DNA from: Acidobacteria subdivision 13 bacterium RH2 MAG17b
GTDB lineage: Bacteria > Acidobacteriota > Terriglobia > UBA7540
Length of the DNA stretch: 56,096 nt
NCBI GenBank assembly: GCA_002197525.1
Contig: NFUN01000168.1
Location: 1-56,096 of the forward strand
Direction: 5' to 3'
Positions 33,764 through 42,583 of this stretch are shown piece after piece. Made by a program: the position numbers and the translations under genes. Positions within the stretch are counted from its first letter, which is position 1. Each line of letters starts with the position of its first letter. The notes beneath the pieces are model-generated. The model searched no databases, was not told the DNA's origin, and saw only the letters and a program-made list of their open reading frames with translations.

Positions 33764-35356
33764 ATGAATCTTCCCCTCACTCCAATACGGTTCGTACGCC
33801 ACGCGGCGCGCATCTTTGGCAACAAGACGGGCGTCGTCTGCGGCGAGAAGCGATTCACCTACCACGAGTTCGCCGGGCGGTGCGACCGCCTCTCCGAGGC
33901 TCTTCTCAATCTTGGCGTCAAGACCGGAGACCGCGTTGCCTTCGTGAGCTTTAACTGCCATCGGCTGCTCGAAGCCTACTACGGCGTCCCACAAATCTCC
34001 GCCATTCTTTTGCCGCTGAACGTCCGCCTGTCCGCAGAAGAGCTGGGTTACATCCTGGCGGACTCCGCCCCGCGCATCCTGTTTTTCGACCCGGAATTTG
34101 CGCCGGTAATCGAAACTCTGCTGCCGAAGTTGCCGTGCCGGGATAACTGCTTTCCGTTGCAGGCTCCCGGACCGGAGTGGGCGCATCCGCAAATCTACGA
34201 TGAGCTTCTGGCCGCTGCTACGCCGCGGCAGTTTGACGAGATCGCCATCGACGAAAACTCCGTTGCCGAGCTGTTCTATACCAGCGGTACCACGGCCTAC
34301 CCGAAGGGCGTCATGCTGACGCACCGCAATCTTTATTTGCACGGCCTTTCAGTCGCCCATGCACTGCAGCTTTCGGACGCGGATGTTGGGCTTTATACCG
34401 TGCCGCTCTTTCACGTCAATTCCTGGGGTGCGCCGCATACGCTCAGCCTGAGCGGCGCCCGGCACGTGATTCTGCGGCGGTTTGACCCAGCGACTACGCT
34501 CAACCTCATTCAGCGCGAGCGCGTCACGCAACTGCAGATGGTGCCAACGATGGCGATTGCCCTCATCAACCACTTAGGGTTCCACCAGTTTGACGTCTCG
34601 TCGGTCAGGAGCCTTATGGTCGGCGGCGCGCCTTCAAACACGGCGTTGATCCACCAACTGGAACAGCACTTCCCAACCGCTTCGGTGGCCGGAGGCTACG
34701 GACTGACCGAGACCTCGCCCGTCGTCACCATCGCATGGGTCAAGGACCATCTGAAAAATGCGGATGCTGCAACGCTCCTGCGCCGCAAAGCGACAGCCGG
34801 CTACGTCATTGCCGGAGTGGAAACCCGCATAGTAGACGCCAGCGGCCGCGATGTCCGCCCGGACGGCCGCCAGGTGGGCGAAGTCATTATTCGTGGCAAT
34901 GGAGTCATGGCCGGCTATTGGAATCAACCTGAAGAAACCACCCAGGCCCTGCGCGGCGGCTGGCTCCATACCGGTGACCTCGCCACAGTGGATGAAGAAG
35001 GCTATATTCTGATCGTGGACCGCATCAAGGACATGGTACTGAGCGGCGGCGAAAACATCGCCACGGCGGAAATCGAGCGCGTCCTTAATGCGCACCCGGC
35101 AGTGCTTGAGAGCGCGGTGATCGCCGTCCCCGACCCGCAGTGGGGTGAAGTCGCGAAAGCGCTCGTCACATTACGGCCAGAGCAGACGGCAACGGAAGAG
35201 GAGTTGCTCACTCACTGCCGCCGGCATCTCGCCGGATTCAAGGCGCCGAAATCGGTGGAATTTCGCGACTTGCTTCCCAAGGGCGGCACGGGCAAAATTC
35301 TGAAGCGCGCGCTCCGCGAGCCTTACTGGCGAGGACACGAACGCCAGGTTCAGTGA
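33764..35356 (+). CDS. Acyl-CoA synthetase (AMP-binding family)
   Basis: 530 aa from the ATG at 33764 (MNLPLTPIRFVRHAARIFGN); the longer frame adds 26 residues without family likeness. It activates a carboxylic acid, probably a medium or long-chain fatty acid, to the CoA thioester via an acyl-adenylate. The P-loop-like motif is FYTSGTTAYPKGVMLTHRN (Ala replaces the common Gly). GGYGLTETSPV, GWLHTGDLATVDEEGYI and DRIKDMVLSGGENI are the other core motifs, and the C-terminal catalytic Lys is in PKGGTGKILKRAL. The chain-length preference cannot be read. Followed by murB after 52 bp. Confidence 0.9.
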   Translation: MNLPLTPIRFVRHAARIFGNKTGVVCGEKRFTYHEFAGRCDRLSEALLNLGVKTGDRVAFVSFNCHRLLEAYYGVPQISAILLPLNVRLSAEELGYILADSAPRILFFDPEFAPVIETLLPKLPCRDNCFPLQAPGPEWAHPQIYDELLAAATPRQFDEIAIDENSVAELFYTSGTTAYPKGVMLTHRNLYLHGLSVAHALQLSDADVGLYTVPLFHVNSWGAPHTLSLSGARHVILRRFDPATTLNLIQRERVTQLQMVPTMAIALINHLGFHQFDVSSVRSLMVGGAPSNTALIHQLEQHFPTASVAGGYGLTETSPVVTIAWVKDHLKNADAATLLRRKATAGYVIAGVETRIVDASGRDVRPDGRQVGEVIIRGNGVMAGYWNQPEETTQALRGGWLHTGDLATVDEEGYILIVDRIKDMVLSGGENIATAEIERVLNAHPAVLESAVIAVPDPQWGEVAKALVTLRPEQTATEEELLTHCRRHLAGFKAPKSVEFRDLLPKGGTGKILKRALREPYWRGHERQVQ

Positions 35357-35408
35357 ACAATTTTAGCCGAACTGGTTCTGCCACATCACAACGCATCAAA
35401 AGGCTACA

Positions 35409-36524
35409 TTGGAACTTCTCGCCAATCATCCGCTCAAACCCTACACCACCTTCAAAATCGGTGGACCCGCCCGCTATTTCGCGGAAATTCGCGCGCGTGC
35501 TGACTTGACGCAGGCGCTGGAATTTGCGGCTTCAAATCGGATTGAGGCCTTCGTTTTGGGCGGCGGCAGCAACGTCTTGATCAGCGACTGCGGGCTTGAC
35601 GCGCTCGTATTGCACCCGGCCTCGACGGGCATGGTCGTGGAGGAGGAGATGAGGCAGCAGGTTCTCGTCCGCGCCGAAGCGGGCGAGCCATGGGACCGAT
35701 TGGCGGCTTACGCAGTGGAACGCGATTGGTGGGGTATTGAAAATCTATCTCACATCCCCGGACAAGCCGGAGCGGCGCTCGTGCAAAACATCGGAGCGTA
35801 TGGCCAGCAGATCAGCGACGTGCTGGAGAGCGCCGAGGTCGCGGACCTTCGCACCGGCACCAGCAGCCGGTTGAGCGCCGCGGAGTGCGGTTTCGCCTAC
35901 CGCAAAAGCATTTTCAATTCGTCACACAAGGGCCGCTATCTGATCCTGAATCTCACCCTCCGCTTATCCCGCCACCCGCACCCGAATCTCGAATACCCAG
36001 GCGTCAAGGCGTGGTTCAAAGGGCTCGGCATCCGCCAGCCCTCGCTGGCCCAGATTCGCCAGGCGATCATCACCATTCGCGACGCGAAATTTCCCTATCC
36101 GAGGGAAGAAAAAGGCGGTAACGCCGGTTCATTTTTCAAGAACTTGACCCTGACCGAGGTGGAATACAACGCCCTCGAACGCCGCTTCCAGGATCATTTC
36201 AGCCCGGATCAGCTCAGCCGTCTGCGTGAGTTCCGGCAGCGGTCAGCCACTTCAGGCAGCATCAGGATTCCTACCGCCTTCCTGATCGAAGCCTGCGGAC
36301 TGAAAGGCCATAGCGTGGGTGCAGCGAGCGTGAATGAGCGGCAGCCGCTCGTGTTGCTCAATGAAGGTGGGGCAACGGCACGCGACGTGCTGCTGCTTGC
36401 CCGCCACGTCCGGCGAACCGTCTTCGCCCAGACCGGAGTGAAAATCGCCATCGAGCCGGAACTGGCCGGCTTCACTACCTCAGAACTGGCTGAATACGCG
36501 GTAGATCCCTCTACTGGGTCTTGA
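35409..36524 (+). CDS. murB: UDP-N-acetylenolpyruvoylglucosamine reductase
   Basis: 371 aa, type I MurB, second step of UDP-MurNAc synthesis for peptidoglycan. FAD-binding motifs are TTFKIGGPARYF at the N-terminus and VLGGGSNVLISD at about 50-61. GIENLSHIPGQAGAALVQNIGAYG (in two parts) and ECGFAYRKSIFN are family signatures; the catalytic Ser is in GNAGSFFKNL and the late Glu is near IAIEPEL. The start is a TTG at 35409 with no good Shine-Dalgarno. A short tail follows the conserved part. Confidence 0.95.
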   Translation: MELLANHPLKPYTTFKIGGPARYFAEIRARADLTQALEFAASNRIEAFVLGGGSNVLISDCGLDALVLHPASTGMVVEEEMRQQVLVRAEAGEPWDRLAAYAVERDWWGIENLSHIPGQAGAALVQNIGAYGQQISDVLESAEVADLRTGTSSRLSAAECGFAYRKSIFNSSHKGRYLILNLTLRLSRHPHPNLEYPGVKAWFKGLGIRQPSLAQIRQAIITIRDAKFPYPREEKGGNAGSFFKNLTLTEVEYNALERRFQDHFSPDQLSRLREFRQRSATSGSIRIPTAFLIEACGLKGHSVGAASVNERQPLVLLNEGGATARDVLLLARHVRRTVFAQTGVKIAIEPELAGFTTSELAEYAVDPSTGS

Positions 36525-36759
36525 GGTATTCATATTCAATGAGGTCCCATTTTTGCTGGCCGATCAGATCAATACCGTAAAGATGCCTCTGGTTTCCGTT
36601 GCCGGGAATGCGAGTGCCGTAAAGGAAGGTGGACTTTTGATCTTCCGGACTGGCGCAAATGAAACCTACCTTAACGGGGTCGATGAGATTGCATCCGCGG
36701 TAAAGGACCTCGGGCCGCTTCTCCACGGGCTGCAACAAATCCCGCAGCGTGGTAATAAC
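36511..36759 (-). pseudogene. C-terminal remnant of a c-type cytochrome (di-haem peroxidase-like)
   Basis: About 80 codons on the strand opposite murB, overlapping its 3' end by 14 bp. The translation TLRDLLQPVEKRP, then FYRG-like YRGCNLIDPVKVGF, then HLYGIDLIGQQKWDLIEY, resembles the end of cytochromes that finish with a HLYGTDL...DLIEYLKTL helix. No CxxCH haem site is included, and a stop closes the frame just upstream. It appears to be the tail left from a deletion. Recognition is by eye only. Confidence 0.35.
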
Positions 36760-36811
36760 TCAATTTGGCAAGCGACCAATAGCATGGTAGCTCTTGGGGT
36801 GTCGGAGTATA

Positions 36812-37504
36812 ATGCGCTATCAGATGGCAATACAAAGGATTCACGAGCTTCCCCGGGAGCTACCGCATGCCCGTCTCTTCCTGGATGATATCGAGGAAAT
36901 TTCGATGATCCTTCTCAACGCATATACGCCCGCACCCCCGGAGGAACGAGAAGAAGCCAAAATCACTTACACAATTGGTGATTCAAGGATGGACTCCATA
37001 GCCGATCTTCAGACACTCGGCGGCAGCACCACAAAGCTTCGCATTAGTGTGGGGGACCATCTCAGGGCTGTTGAATTCAGAGGTTTTTGGAATCCGGAAA
37101 TCGCGCTTTATTCTCTGGACGAGCAAAAACGATGGGCGGTGTACGCTAAGATCAAGTCGATATTTGACCGTCGCCGGCTCAGCATGAAGAATGCGATTAC
37201 GAGTTTGCCTGGTTGGCTGAAAGCTTTGCCTTGGGCCTCGGTACTTCTTGCCCCATATCTCGTCTGGTTGGTACCTCGTGCAACGCTATTCGTACTCTGG
37301 TTCTTGATTGGGTATATTGTCCTGGCTGTAGCACTCGGTTTTGTGAAGTACCGGCCAAGCCGGGTTTTCTTGGTCCGTTCGCACGAACGCTCAAAGGTGT
37401 CATCGGCTGCGTGGAAAGTCAACGTCCGGGATTTCGTCTTTATTGTCATAGGTGGTGTGGTAACCGCAGTGGTAACCGAAATAGTTAGGCACCTATTCAA
37501 ATAG
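36812..37504 (+). CDS. Membrane protein of unknown function
   Basis: 230 aa from the ATG at 36812 (GGAG 4 nt upstream); an in-frame start at 36794 is possible. The first 120 residues are soluble and mixed in charge. Then come three hydrophobic segments: about WLKALPWASVLLAPYLVWLV, ATLFVLWFLIGYIVLAVAL and, at the end, DFVFIVIGGVVTAVVTEIV. The architecture is a cytosolic domain with C-terminal membrane anchors. Base composition is less GC-rich than the neighbours, which suggests acquired DNA. I do not recognise a family. Confidence 0.6.
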   Translation: MRYQMAIQRIHELPRELPHARLFLDDIEEISMILLNAYTPAPPEEREEAKITYTIGDSRMDSIADLQTLGGSTTKLRISVGDHLRAVEFRGFWNPEIALYSLDEQKRWAVYAKIKSIFDRRRLSMKNAITSLPGWLKALPWASVLLAPYLVWLVPRATLFVLWFLIGYIVLAVALGFVKYRPSRVFLVRSHERSKVSSAAWKVNVRDFVFIVIGGVVTAVVTEIVRHLFK

Positions 37505-37731
37505 CCACAACAACGACCACGTCGGTGGCCCCTGAGCCGGAATCCTGGTTTGATGTGCTGAATAAATGAACCTGAAGCGACGTCGTACCCGAAGAGAGTC
37601 AAACTAGCGCATTATTAATCAGCCCAATCCAAATCGTTGCCTAAATCTAAACTGAGTCACTACCCGCAGCGTAGGCACTGAGCTGCTGTGCAAGTAAGGC
37701 GTCCTTGCCCATACGCCGTTACCCTTCCCCC

Positions 37732-37760
37732 TTGACAAATCCCGCAATGTAGGCTATAAA
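37732..37760 (+). promoter_or_regulatory. Strong sigma-70-type promoter
   Basis: TTGACA (37732-37737), a 17-nt spacer and TATAAA (37755-37760, followed by T) is close to the bacterial consensus. Transcription would begin near 37767. Only a decayed ORF lies downstream, so either an unannotated small RNA or a promoter that outlived its gene. Confidence 0.6.
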
Positions 37761-37862
37761 TGTAGTGTACCATCGTTGGGCCCGTCCTCCCTCGCGGGAT
37801 GGGTTTACTAACCATCCTTCCCCTCACGCAGAATCCATAATCCACGCACACGGAGCACGCTC

Positions 37863-38000
37863 GTGCTAACGAGGCCCTTAAGTCCTGCAGCGCACGAAGC
37901 TCGCGGCAAAAACGCTCAAAAGCCCACCGGCGCGCGCACCGCTGCCGGCAAAGCGCGAGGCGCCTTCAGAACCGCTTCCATTTTTGCACCTCCAATCCGT
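37863..38000 (+). pseudogene. Fragment resembling STGPRT-motif proteins
   Basis: The frame reads KNAQKPTGARTAAGKARGAF, close to the (N)AxKSTGPRTxxGKARSxxNA motif of a family of hypothetical proteins that I associate with Acidobacteria. After about 35 residues the likeness ends, as if frameshifted. The ORF has no Shine-Dalgarno and begins with GTG. Low confidence. Confidence 0.2.
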
Positions 38001-38139
38001 GGGCTCCACTCAACTAAGCATCATGCTCCGTTCCGAGGCACGAAACAGGCGCGGAGGAACTACGGACTCGCTTATGCCCAATCTCTGGCTTCAAGCACTC
38101 GACAGGAAGTCGAAAACGGATCGGATTTAGGGAGATTGT

Positions 38140-38288
38140 CTAGCAGTTTGTTGAAAAACCCGGACACACTGTCATTCTGAGGAGCCGAAGGCGACGAAGA
38201 ATCTCGTATGTTACTGCTTCAAAATGAAAGCAGATCCTTCGCTCCGCTCAGGATGACAGCCCTTTTGCGTTTTTCAACAAACTGCTAG
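38140..38288. repeat. 149-bp MITE with perfect 20-bp terminal inverted repeats
   Basis: CTAGCAGTTTGTTGAAAAAC (38140-38159) and its exact reverse complement at 38269-38288 bound an element whose interior carries GAATCT...AGATCC and TGTCATTCTGAGG...CAGGATGACAG as sub-terminal inverted segments. No ORF is inside. It resembles non-autonomous transposon derivatives; the matching transposase is not in the window. Confidence 0.75.
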
Positions 38289-38330
38289 CCGAAGAACCAG
38301 TTGTGGGGGAGTCTTTGCGACAAAAAAAGA

Positions 38331-38486
38331 ATGTTTAAGGTGGAGAACCGGAAACCTATTGAAAACAAAGGAGCATTAGAGGAACAAACCGGAACAAAGC
38401 TAAGAGCAAAGCTAAAGCATTCCTTCAACATGCTGATTATAAACAAGATATCGTATTTTTCAAATGTAATATCCATATCTCATTGA
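38331..38486 (+). CDS. Possible 51-aa protein in AT-rich patch
   Basis: The ATG at 38331 opens a 51-residue frame beginning MFKVENRKPIENKG and rich in Lys, Asn and Ile. It is followed at 17 bp by a terminator-like hairpin. Codon use is AT-rich, unlike the neighbours. The first codons and a later block (TTAGAGGAACAAA) recur in the AT-rich patch at 2369-2413. No Shine-Dalgarno and no known family; it may be a transposon or plasmid relic. Confidence 0.25.
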   Translation: MFKVENRKPIENKGALEEQTGTKLRAKLKHSFNMLIINKISYFSNVISISH

Positions 38487-38502
38487 AAATAATGGATAAA
38501 AC

Positions 38503-38524
38503 AGCCTTTCACGGAGGCTTTTTA
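38503..38524 (+). terminator. Rho-independent-like terminator
   Basis: AGCCT (38503-38507), a 7-nt loop and AGGCT (38515-38519) are followed by TTTT. Short stem, but the T-run is on the plus strand, after the 51-aa frame and before mutS. Confidence 0.4.
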
Positions 38525-38705
38525 GCTTTGTTTTAGGTTTGTTGACAGGGCCCAGTATAGTCATCCTGCGAACTCTGGTTTGCCAAGCCGCCTGCCGTCA
38601 GAAACCCGTCGCCCATTTCCCGAAGCGCACCTTCTCAGGAATGCCGCGGGTTTACAAGATCGTCCATGCGACCCCATAATGGGTCTCGAATTTCGCCGGA
38701 ATATT

Positions 38706-41387
38706 ATGATCGAATTCTCCACGCCCTTAATGCGGCAGTACGGCTCCATCAAGCAGCGCCATCCGCAAGCGCTTCTCTTTTTCCGGCTGGGGGATTTTTA
38801 CGAGCTGTTCTTTGAAGACGCCGTCGTCGCCTCGCGCGAGCTGCAAATCACGCTCACCTCGCGCAACAAGGAAAAGGGTCAGGCCATCCCGATGTGCGGC
38901 GTTCCCTATCACGCCGCCGAAACCTACATCGCGCGCCTCGTGCGCAAGGGTTACCGGGTGGCCATCTGCGACCAGATGGAAGGCGCCCGCCCGGCGCAAA
39001 AGCTCGTGCAGCGCGAAGTCACGCGCGTGGTTTCGCCGGGGACGTCGTTTGAAGCCCAAGCCCTGGAGCCGCGCGCCAACAATTACCTCGCCGCCGTCGC
39101 AGAAACAGCAGGCGCCGTTGGACTGGCCTTTGCCGACCTTTCCACGGGCGACTTCCGGGCTACCGAATTTACCGGCAATGAAGCCTCCATCCGCTTGCGC
39201 GAAGAACTTGAGCGGATGCGCCCAAGCGAAATCCTGCACGCCGCTCCGGATCAATCGCTGCCCCACGAAAACAGCAGAGGCGCGCTGCATAACGGCGGGG
39301 AACAGACCTCCGCGGAGGCGATTAACTCGCTCCGCTTCGATTCGGCCACTCCGCCCGTGCGCACGCCGCTTGAAGCCTGGATTTTTGCCGGAGATTACGG
39401 CGCCCGCCTGCTGCGCGAGCATTTTCGCGTCGCAACCCTCGCCGGCTACGGCGTGGAAGACCATCCGCAGGCCGTAGCCGCAGCAGGCGCCATCCTGCAC
39501 TACATCCGCGAAACGCAGCGCGGCTCGCTGCTGCACTTCGACGGCCTCCGCTTCTACCAGCAGCAGGAGTATTTGCTGCTTGACCCGGCGACTCTTCGCA
39601 ACTTGGAAGTCACCGAACCGGCATTCGGCTCCTCCCGGGATTCCACGCTGCTCTCGACGCTCGACCAGTGCATGACCACCTTCGGCGCGCGCCTGCTGAA
39701 GCAGCGGATGCTGCGTCCTTTCATCGACCGCAACGAAATTGAAAAACGGTGGGAAGCGGTGGAAGAATTGCAGCACGGCACCATCGCGCGCGAAGAGCTC
39801 CGGCGGACGCTCGGCCGCATCCAGGATATTGAGCGCCTGCTCAGCAAAATCGTGCTCGAAGCAGCGAACGCACGCGATTTGCTGGCCCTCAAACTATCGC
39901 TGGAGCAACTCCCCGCTATCGAAGCTCGTCTGCAGGAATTCCATGCTCCCATGCTCAGCCAACTGCGCGAGCATATGGATCAGCTCGCCGACGTGCGAGA
40001 CCTGCTTGAGCGGTCCATTCATCCCGAGCCCCCGGCCGTGCTCACCGAGGGCGATCTCATCCGCCCCGGATTTAATGCCGAGCTCGACGCCCTGCGTGAG
40101 CTTAGCCACAACAGCAAGCGCGTCATCGCCCAGATTGAATCGCGGGAGCGGGAGCGCACCGGAATCTCCAGCCTCAAGGTGCGGTTCAACAACATTTTTG
40201 GCTACTACATCGAAGTTTCAAAGCCCAATCTGCGCCTTGTGCCGGGCGATTACGAGCGCAAGCAGACGCTGGTGAACGCGGAGCGATTCACAACGCCAGA
40301 ACTCAAAGAACTTGAAACCAGAATTCTGGAAGCTGAAGAAAAGCGGCAGACGCTTGAGCGCGAACTCTTCGGCCAAGTGCGCCGCCAGGCGGGCGCCGAG
40401 GCGCGCAGAATCCGCGCGACCGCCGCGGCGCTCGCGGAACTAGATGTGCTCGCCTGCTTTGCGTGGCTCGCCGCCGAGCGGAATTACCGCCGGCCTGAGC
40501 ATTCAGACGACGGCGAATTGCTGATCGTTGAAGGCCGCCATCCCGTCATCGAACACATCGCCACACAAAACCAGAGCGGGCTGTTCATCCCCAATGATCT
40601 TTTCTTGAACTCTTCAACTGACCGCATCCTGATCCTCACCGGCCCCAACATGGGAGGCAAGTCCACCTATCTGCGCCAGACGGCGCTAATCGCGCTCATG
40701 GCCCAGATGGGCGGCTTTGTGCCCGCCGCGCGCGCCAAACTGCCCATTCTTGACCGCATCTTCACGCGCATCGGCGCCTCGGATAATCTGGCGCAGGGCC
40801 GCTCAACCTTCATGGTGGAAATGACCGAGGCGGCGGGGATTTTGAACACCGCCACGGCGCACAGCCTTGTCTTGCTCGATGAGGTCGGGCGCGGCACGGC
40901 CACATTTGACGGGCTCGCCATCGCCTGGGCGGTGGTGGAGTACTTGCAGGCGCAGACGCACGCCAAAACTCTTTTCGCGACCCATTACCACGAATTGACC
41001 GAGCTTGCCGAACTTGTGCCTGGCATTCGCAATTACCACGTCTCGGTAAAGGAGTCCGGCTCCAACATTGTTTTTCTACGCAAAGTTGAGCCGGGCGCGG
41101 CGGATAAAAGTTACGGCGTTGAAGTGGCGCGCCTGGCCGGACTGCCGGTGAGCGTGATAGAACGCGCGCGGGTAATTCTGGCCCGCCACGAGCAGAGCGA
41201 GCACAACTTGAGCGAACGGCTGGAGGCTCGCCGCAGCGGCCAGGAGCCGGGCCCCGTGCAGCTTACGATCTTCACTCCGCTCAATGCCGAAATCCTCCGC
41301 GCCATCGAAGAGGCGGACCTTGACCACATGCGGCCCGTCGAAGCGCTCACTCTGCTCGCGGAGCTGAAGAGGCAGCTTCAGTCATGA
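38706..41387 (+). CDS. mutS: DNA mismatch repair protein MutS
   Basis: 893 aa from the ATG at 38706; upstream in-frame ATGs would add up to 42 residues unlike the family. Recognises mismatches and starts MutL-dependent repair. The mismatch-wedge FxE motif region LLFFRLGDFYELFFEDA is at the N-terminus. The ABC ATPase has Walker A GPNMGGKSTYLRQ, a signature region near NLAQGRSTFMVEM, Walker B LVLLDEVGRGT and the switch ATHYHELTEL. A coiled clamp domain lies between. This is a complete MutS1. The stop overlaps the anmK start (ATGA). Confidence 0.97.
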   Translation: MIEFSTPLMRQYGSIKQRHPQALLFFRLGDFYELFFEDAVVASRELQITLTSRNKEKGQAIPMCGVPYHAAETYIARLVRKGYRVAICDQMEGARPAQKLVQREVTRVVSPGTSFEAQALEPRANNYLAAVAETAGAVGLAFADLSTGDFRATEFTGNEASIRLREELERMRPSEILHAAPDQSLPHENSRGALHNGGEQTSAEAINSLRFDSATPPVRTPLEAWIFAGDYGARLLREHFRVATLAGYGVEDHPQAVAAAGAILHYIRETQRGSLLHFDGLRFYQQQEYLLLDPATLRNLEVTEPAFGSSRDSTLLSTLDQCMTTFGARLLKQRMLRPFIDRNEIEKRWEAVEELQHGTIAREELRRTLGRIQDIERLLSKIVLEAANARDLLALKLSLEQLPAIEARLQEFHAPMLSQLREHMDQLADVRDLLERSIHPEPPAVLTEGDLIRPGFNAELDALRELSHNSKRVIAQIESRERERTGISSLKVRFNNIFGYYIEVSKPNLRLVPGDYERKQTLVNAERFTTPELKELETRILEAEEKRQTLERELFGQVRRQAGAEARRIRATAAALAELDVLACFAWLAAERNYRRPEHSDDGELLIVEGRHPVIEHIATQNQSGLFIPNDLFLNSSTDRILILTGPNMGGKSTYLRQTALIALMAQMGGFVPAARAKLPILDRIFTRIGASDNLAQGRSTFMVEMTEAAGILNTATAHSLVLLDEVGRGTATFDGLAIAWAVVEYLQAQTHAKTLFATHYHELTELAELVPGIRNYHVSVKESGSNIVFLRKVEPGAADKSYGVEVARLAGLPVSVIERARVILARHEQSEHNLSERLEARRSGQEPGPVQLTIFTPLNAEILRAIEEADLDHMRPVEALTLLAELKRQLQS

Positions 41388-42583
41388 GTGGTCCCAAATC
41401 CCGATGGGCGGTGGGTTTGATTTCGGGCACGTCGATGGACGGGATCGACGCCGTGCTGGTGAGCCTCGGCGGCCCCGCCGCGCACCCCGAAGTGCGCCTT
41501 CGCGCCTTTCGGACCATTCCCTATCCCGCAGAGATTCGCCATGCCCTCATGCGCGTGGCTTGCGGCTCCGCCACAACTGCTGGGGAGATCAGCCGTCTCA
41601 ATTTCATCCTCGGCGAGCGGTTCGCTGCCGCAGCGCTCGCAGTGTGCCGGATGGGCGGCGTGTCTCCGCAACGCTTGTGGGTGATCGGATCGCACGGCCA
41701 AACCATCTATCACCAAGGCCCGGCGCGGCGCTCACGCGCGGCTGGCAATGCACCTCACGTGGCAAGCACGCTGCAAATCAGTGAGCCTTCGGTGATCGCG
41801 GAAGAAACCGGCGCGCCCGTCGTCGCGGATTTCCGCACCGCGGATATGGCGGCAGGCGGCCACGGCGCTCCTTTAGCGCCGATGGTGGATTATCTGCTGT
41901 TGAGGGACGCGAAACGCGGCGTCGTTGCGCTCAACCTCGGCGGCATCGCCAACGTCACTGTGCTCCCGCGCGGCGCAAAACTGAAAGACGTCTTTGGATT
42001 TGACACCGGCCCCGGAAACATGGTGATTGACTCGCTCGTCAGCCACTTCACGCAGGGGCGCAAACGCTATGACGCAGGCGGGCGCTGGGCAACGCGGGGC
42101 GAGGTTCGGGAAGACTTGCTCACGGGGATGCTCGCCCTTCCCTTCTTCAAACAGTCTCCGCCGAAGAGCGCGGGCCGCGAGCAATTCGGCCTGGAATTCG
42201 TGGCGCGCTATTTCCTAAGACAAAAGGGTCAAACTGCAGAAAACTTGCTCCGCACCGCAACGGAGTTCACCGCGCGTTCGGTGGCCGATGCGTTGCGCCG
42301 TTTCGTAATTCCGCGCGCGCCCATTCAGCGTTTGGTTGTTTCCGGCGGCGGAGCGCACAACCGGCTGTTGCTCTCGCGGCTCGGCGAACTGCTTCCCGGC
42401 GTTGAAGTGCGACTCTCGGATGAGTTCGGCCTTCCCGTAGATGCCAAAGAAGCCATCGCCTTTGCCGTGCTCGCTGACCGCACGCTTCGCGGCTTGCCCG
42501 GCAATCTTTTCGCCGTCACCGGCGCGCGTCATGCGGTGATTTTGGGCAAGGTGTCGCGCCCCGGAAAGGCGGGGTTTTACTGA
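41384..42583 (+). CDS. anmK: Anhydro-N-acetylmuramic acid kinase
   Basis: 399 aa. It recycles peptidoglycan by phosphorylating and opening 1,6-anhydroMurNAc. ASKHA-fold motifs: GLISGTSMDGIDAVLVSLGG at the N-terminus, IGSHGQTIYH, LNLGGIANVTVLP and FDTGPGNMVID (catalytic Asp region), and VVSGGGAHNRLL at the C-terminus. The ATG overlaps the mutS stop by 4 bp. The stop codon lies inside the left end of a MITE-like repeat (42579 on), so the insertion may have set the C-terminus. Confidence 0.95.
   Translation: MSGPKSRWAVGLISGTSMDGIDAVLVSLGGPAAHPEVRLRAFRTIPYPAEIRHALMRVACGSATTAGEISRLNFILGERFAAAALAVCRMGGVSPQRLWVIGSHGQTIYHQGPARRSRAAGNAPHVASTLQISEPSVIAEETGAPVVADFRTADMAAGGHGAPLAPMVDYLLLRDAKRGVVALNLGGIANVTVLPRGAKLKDVFGFDTGPGNMVIDSLVSHFTQGRKRYDAGGRWATRGEVREDLLTGMLALPFFKQSPPKSAGREQFGLEFVARYFLRQKGQTAENLLRTATEFTARSVADALRRFVIPRAPIQRLVVSGGGAHNRLLLSRLGELLPGVEVRLSDEFGLPVDAKEAIAFAVLADRTLRGLPGNLFAVTGARHAVILGKVSRPGKAGFY

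Larger units (their letters stand above)
37505..38705. other. 1.2-kb gene-poor region upstream of mutS
   Basis: No normal gene was found. From left to right it holds a lone repeat end AAACTGAGTCACTAC (37649-37663), a near-consensus promoter (37732-37760), a decayed fragment with the KSTGPRT-like pattern (from 37863), a 149-bp MITE (38140-38288), an AT-rich patch with a 52-codon ORF (38331-38486), and a terminator-like hairpin (38503-38524). Confidence 0.6.

Noticed and set aside
33583-33954. 123-codon plus-strand ORF before the acyl-CoA ligase
   Set aside because: Overlaps the ligase N-terminus in another frame, Arg/Ser-rich, no Shine-Dalgarno.
38727-39776. 349-codon ORF opposite mutS
   Set aside because: Mirror of the conserved MutS N-terminal half; no domain seen.
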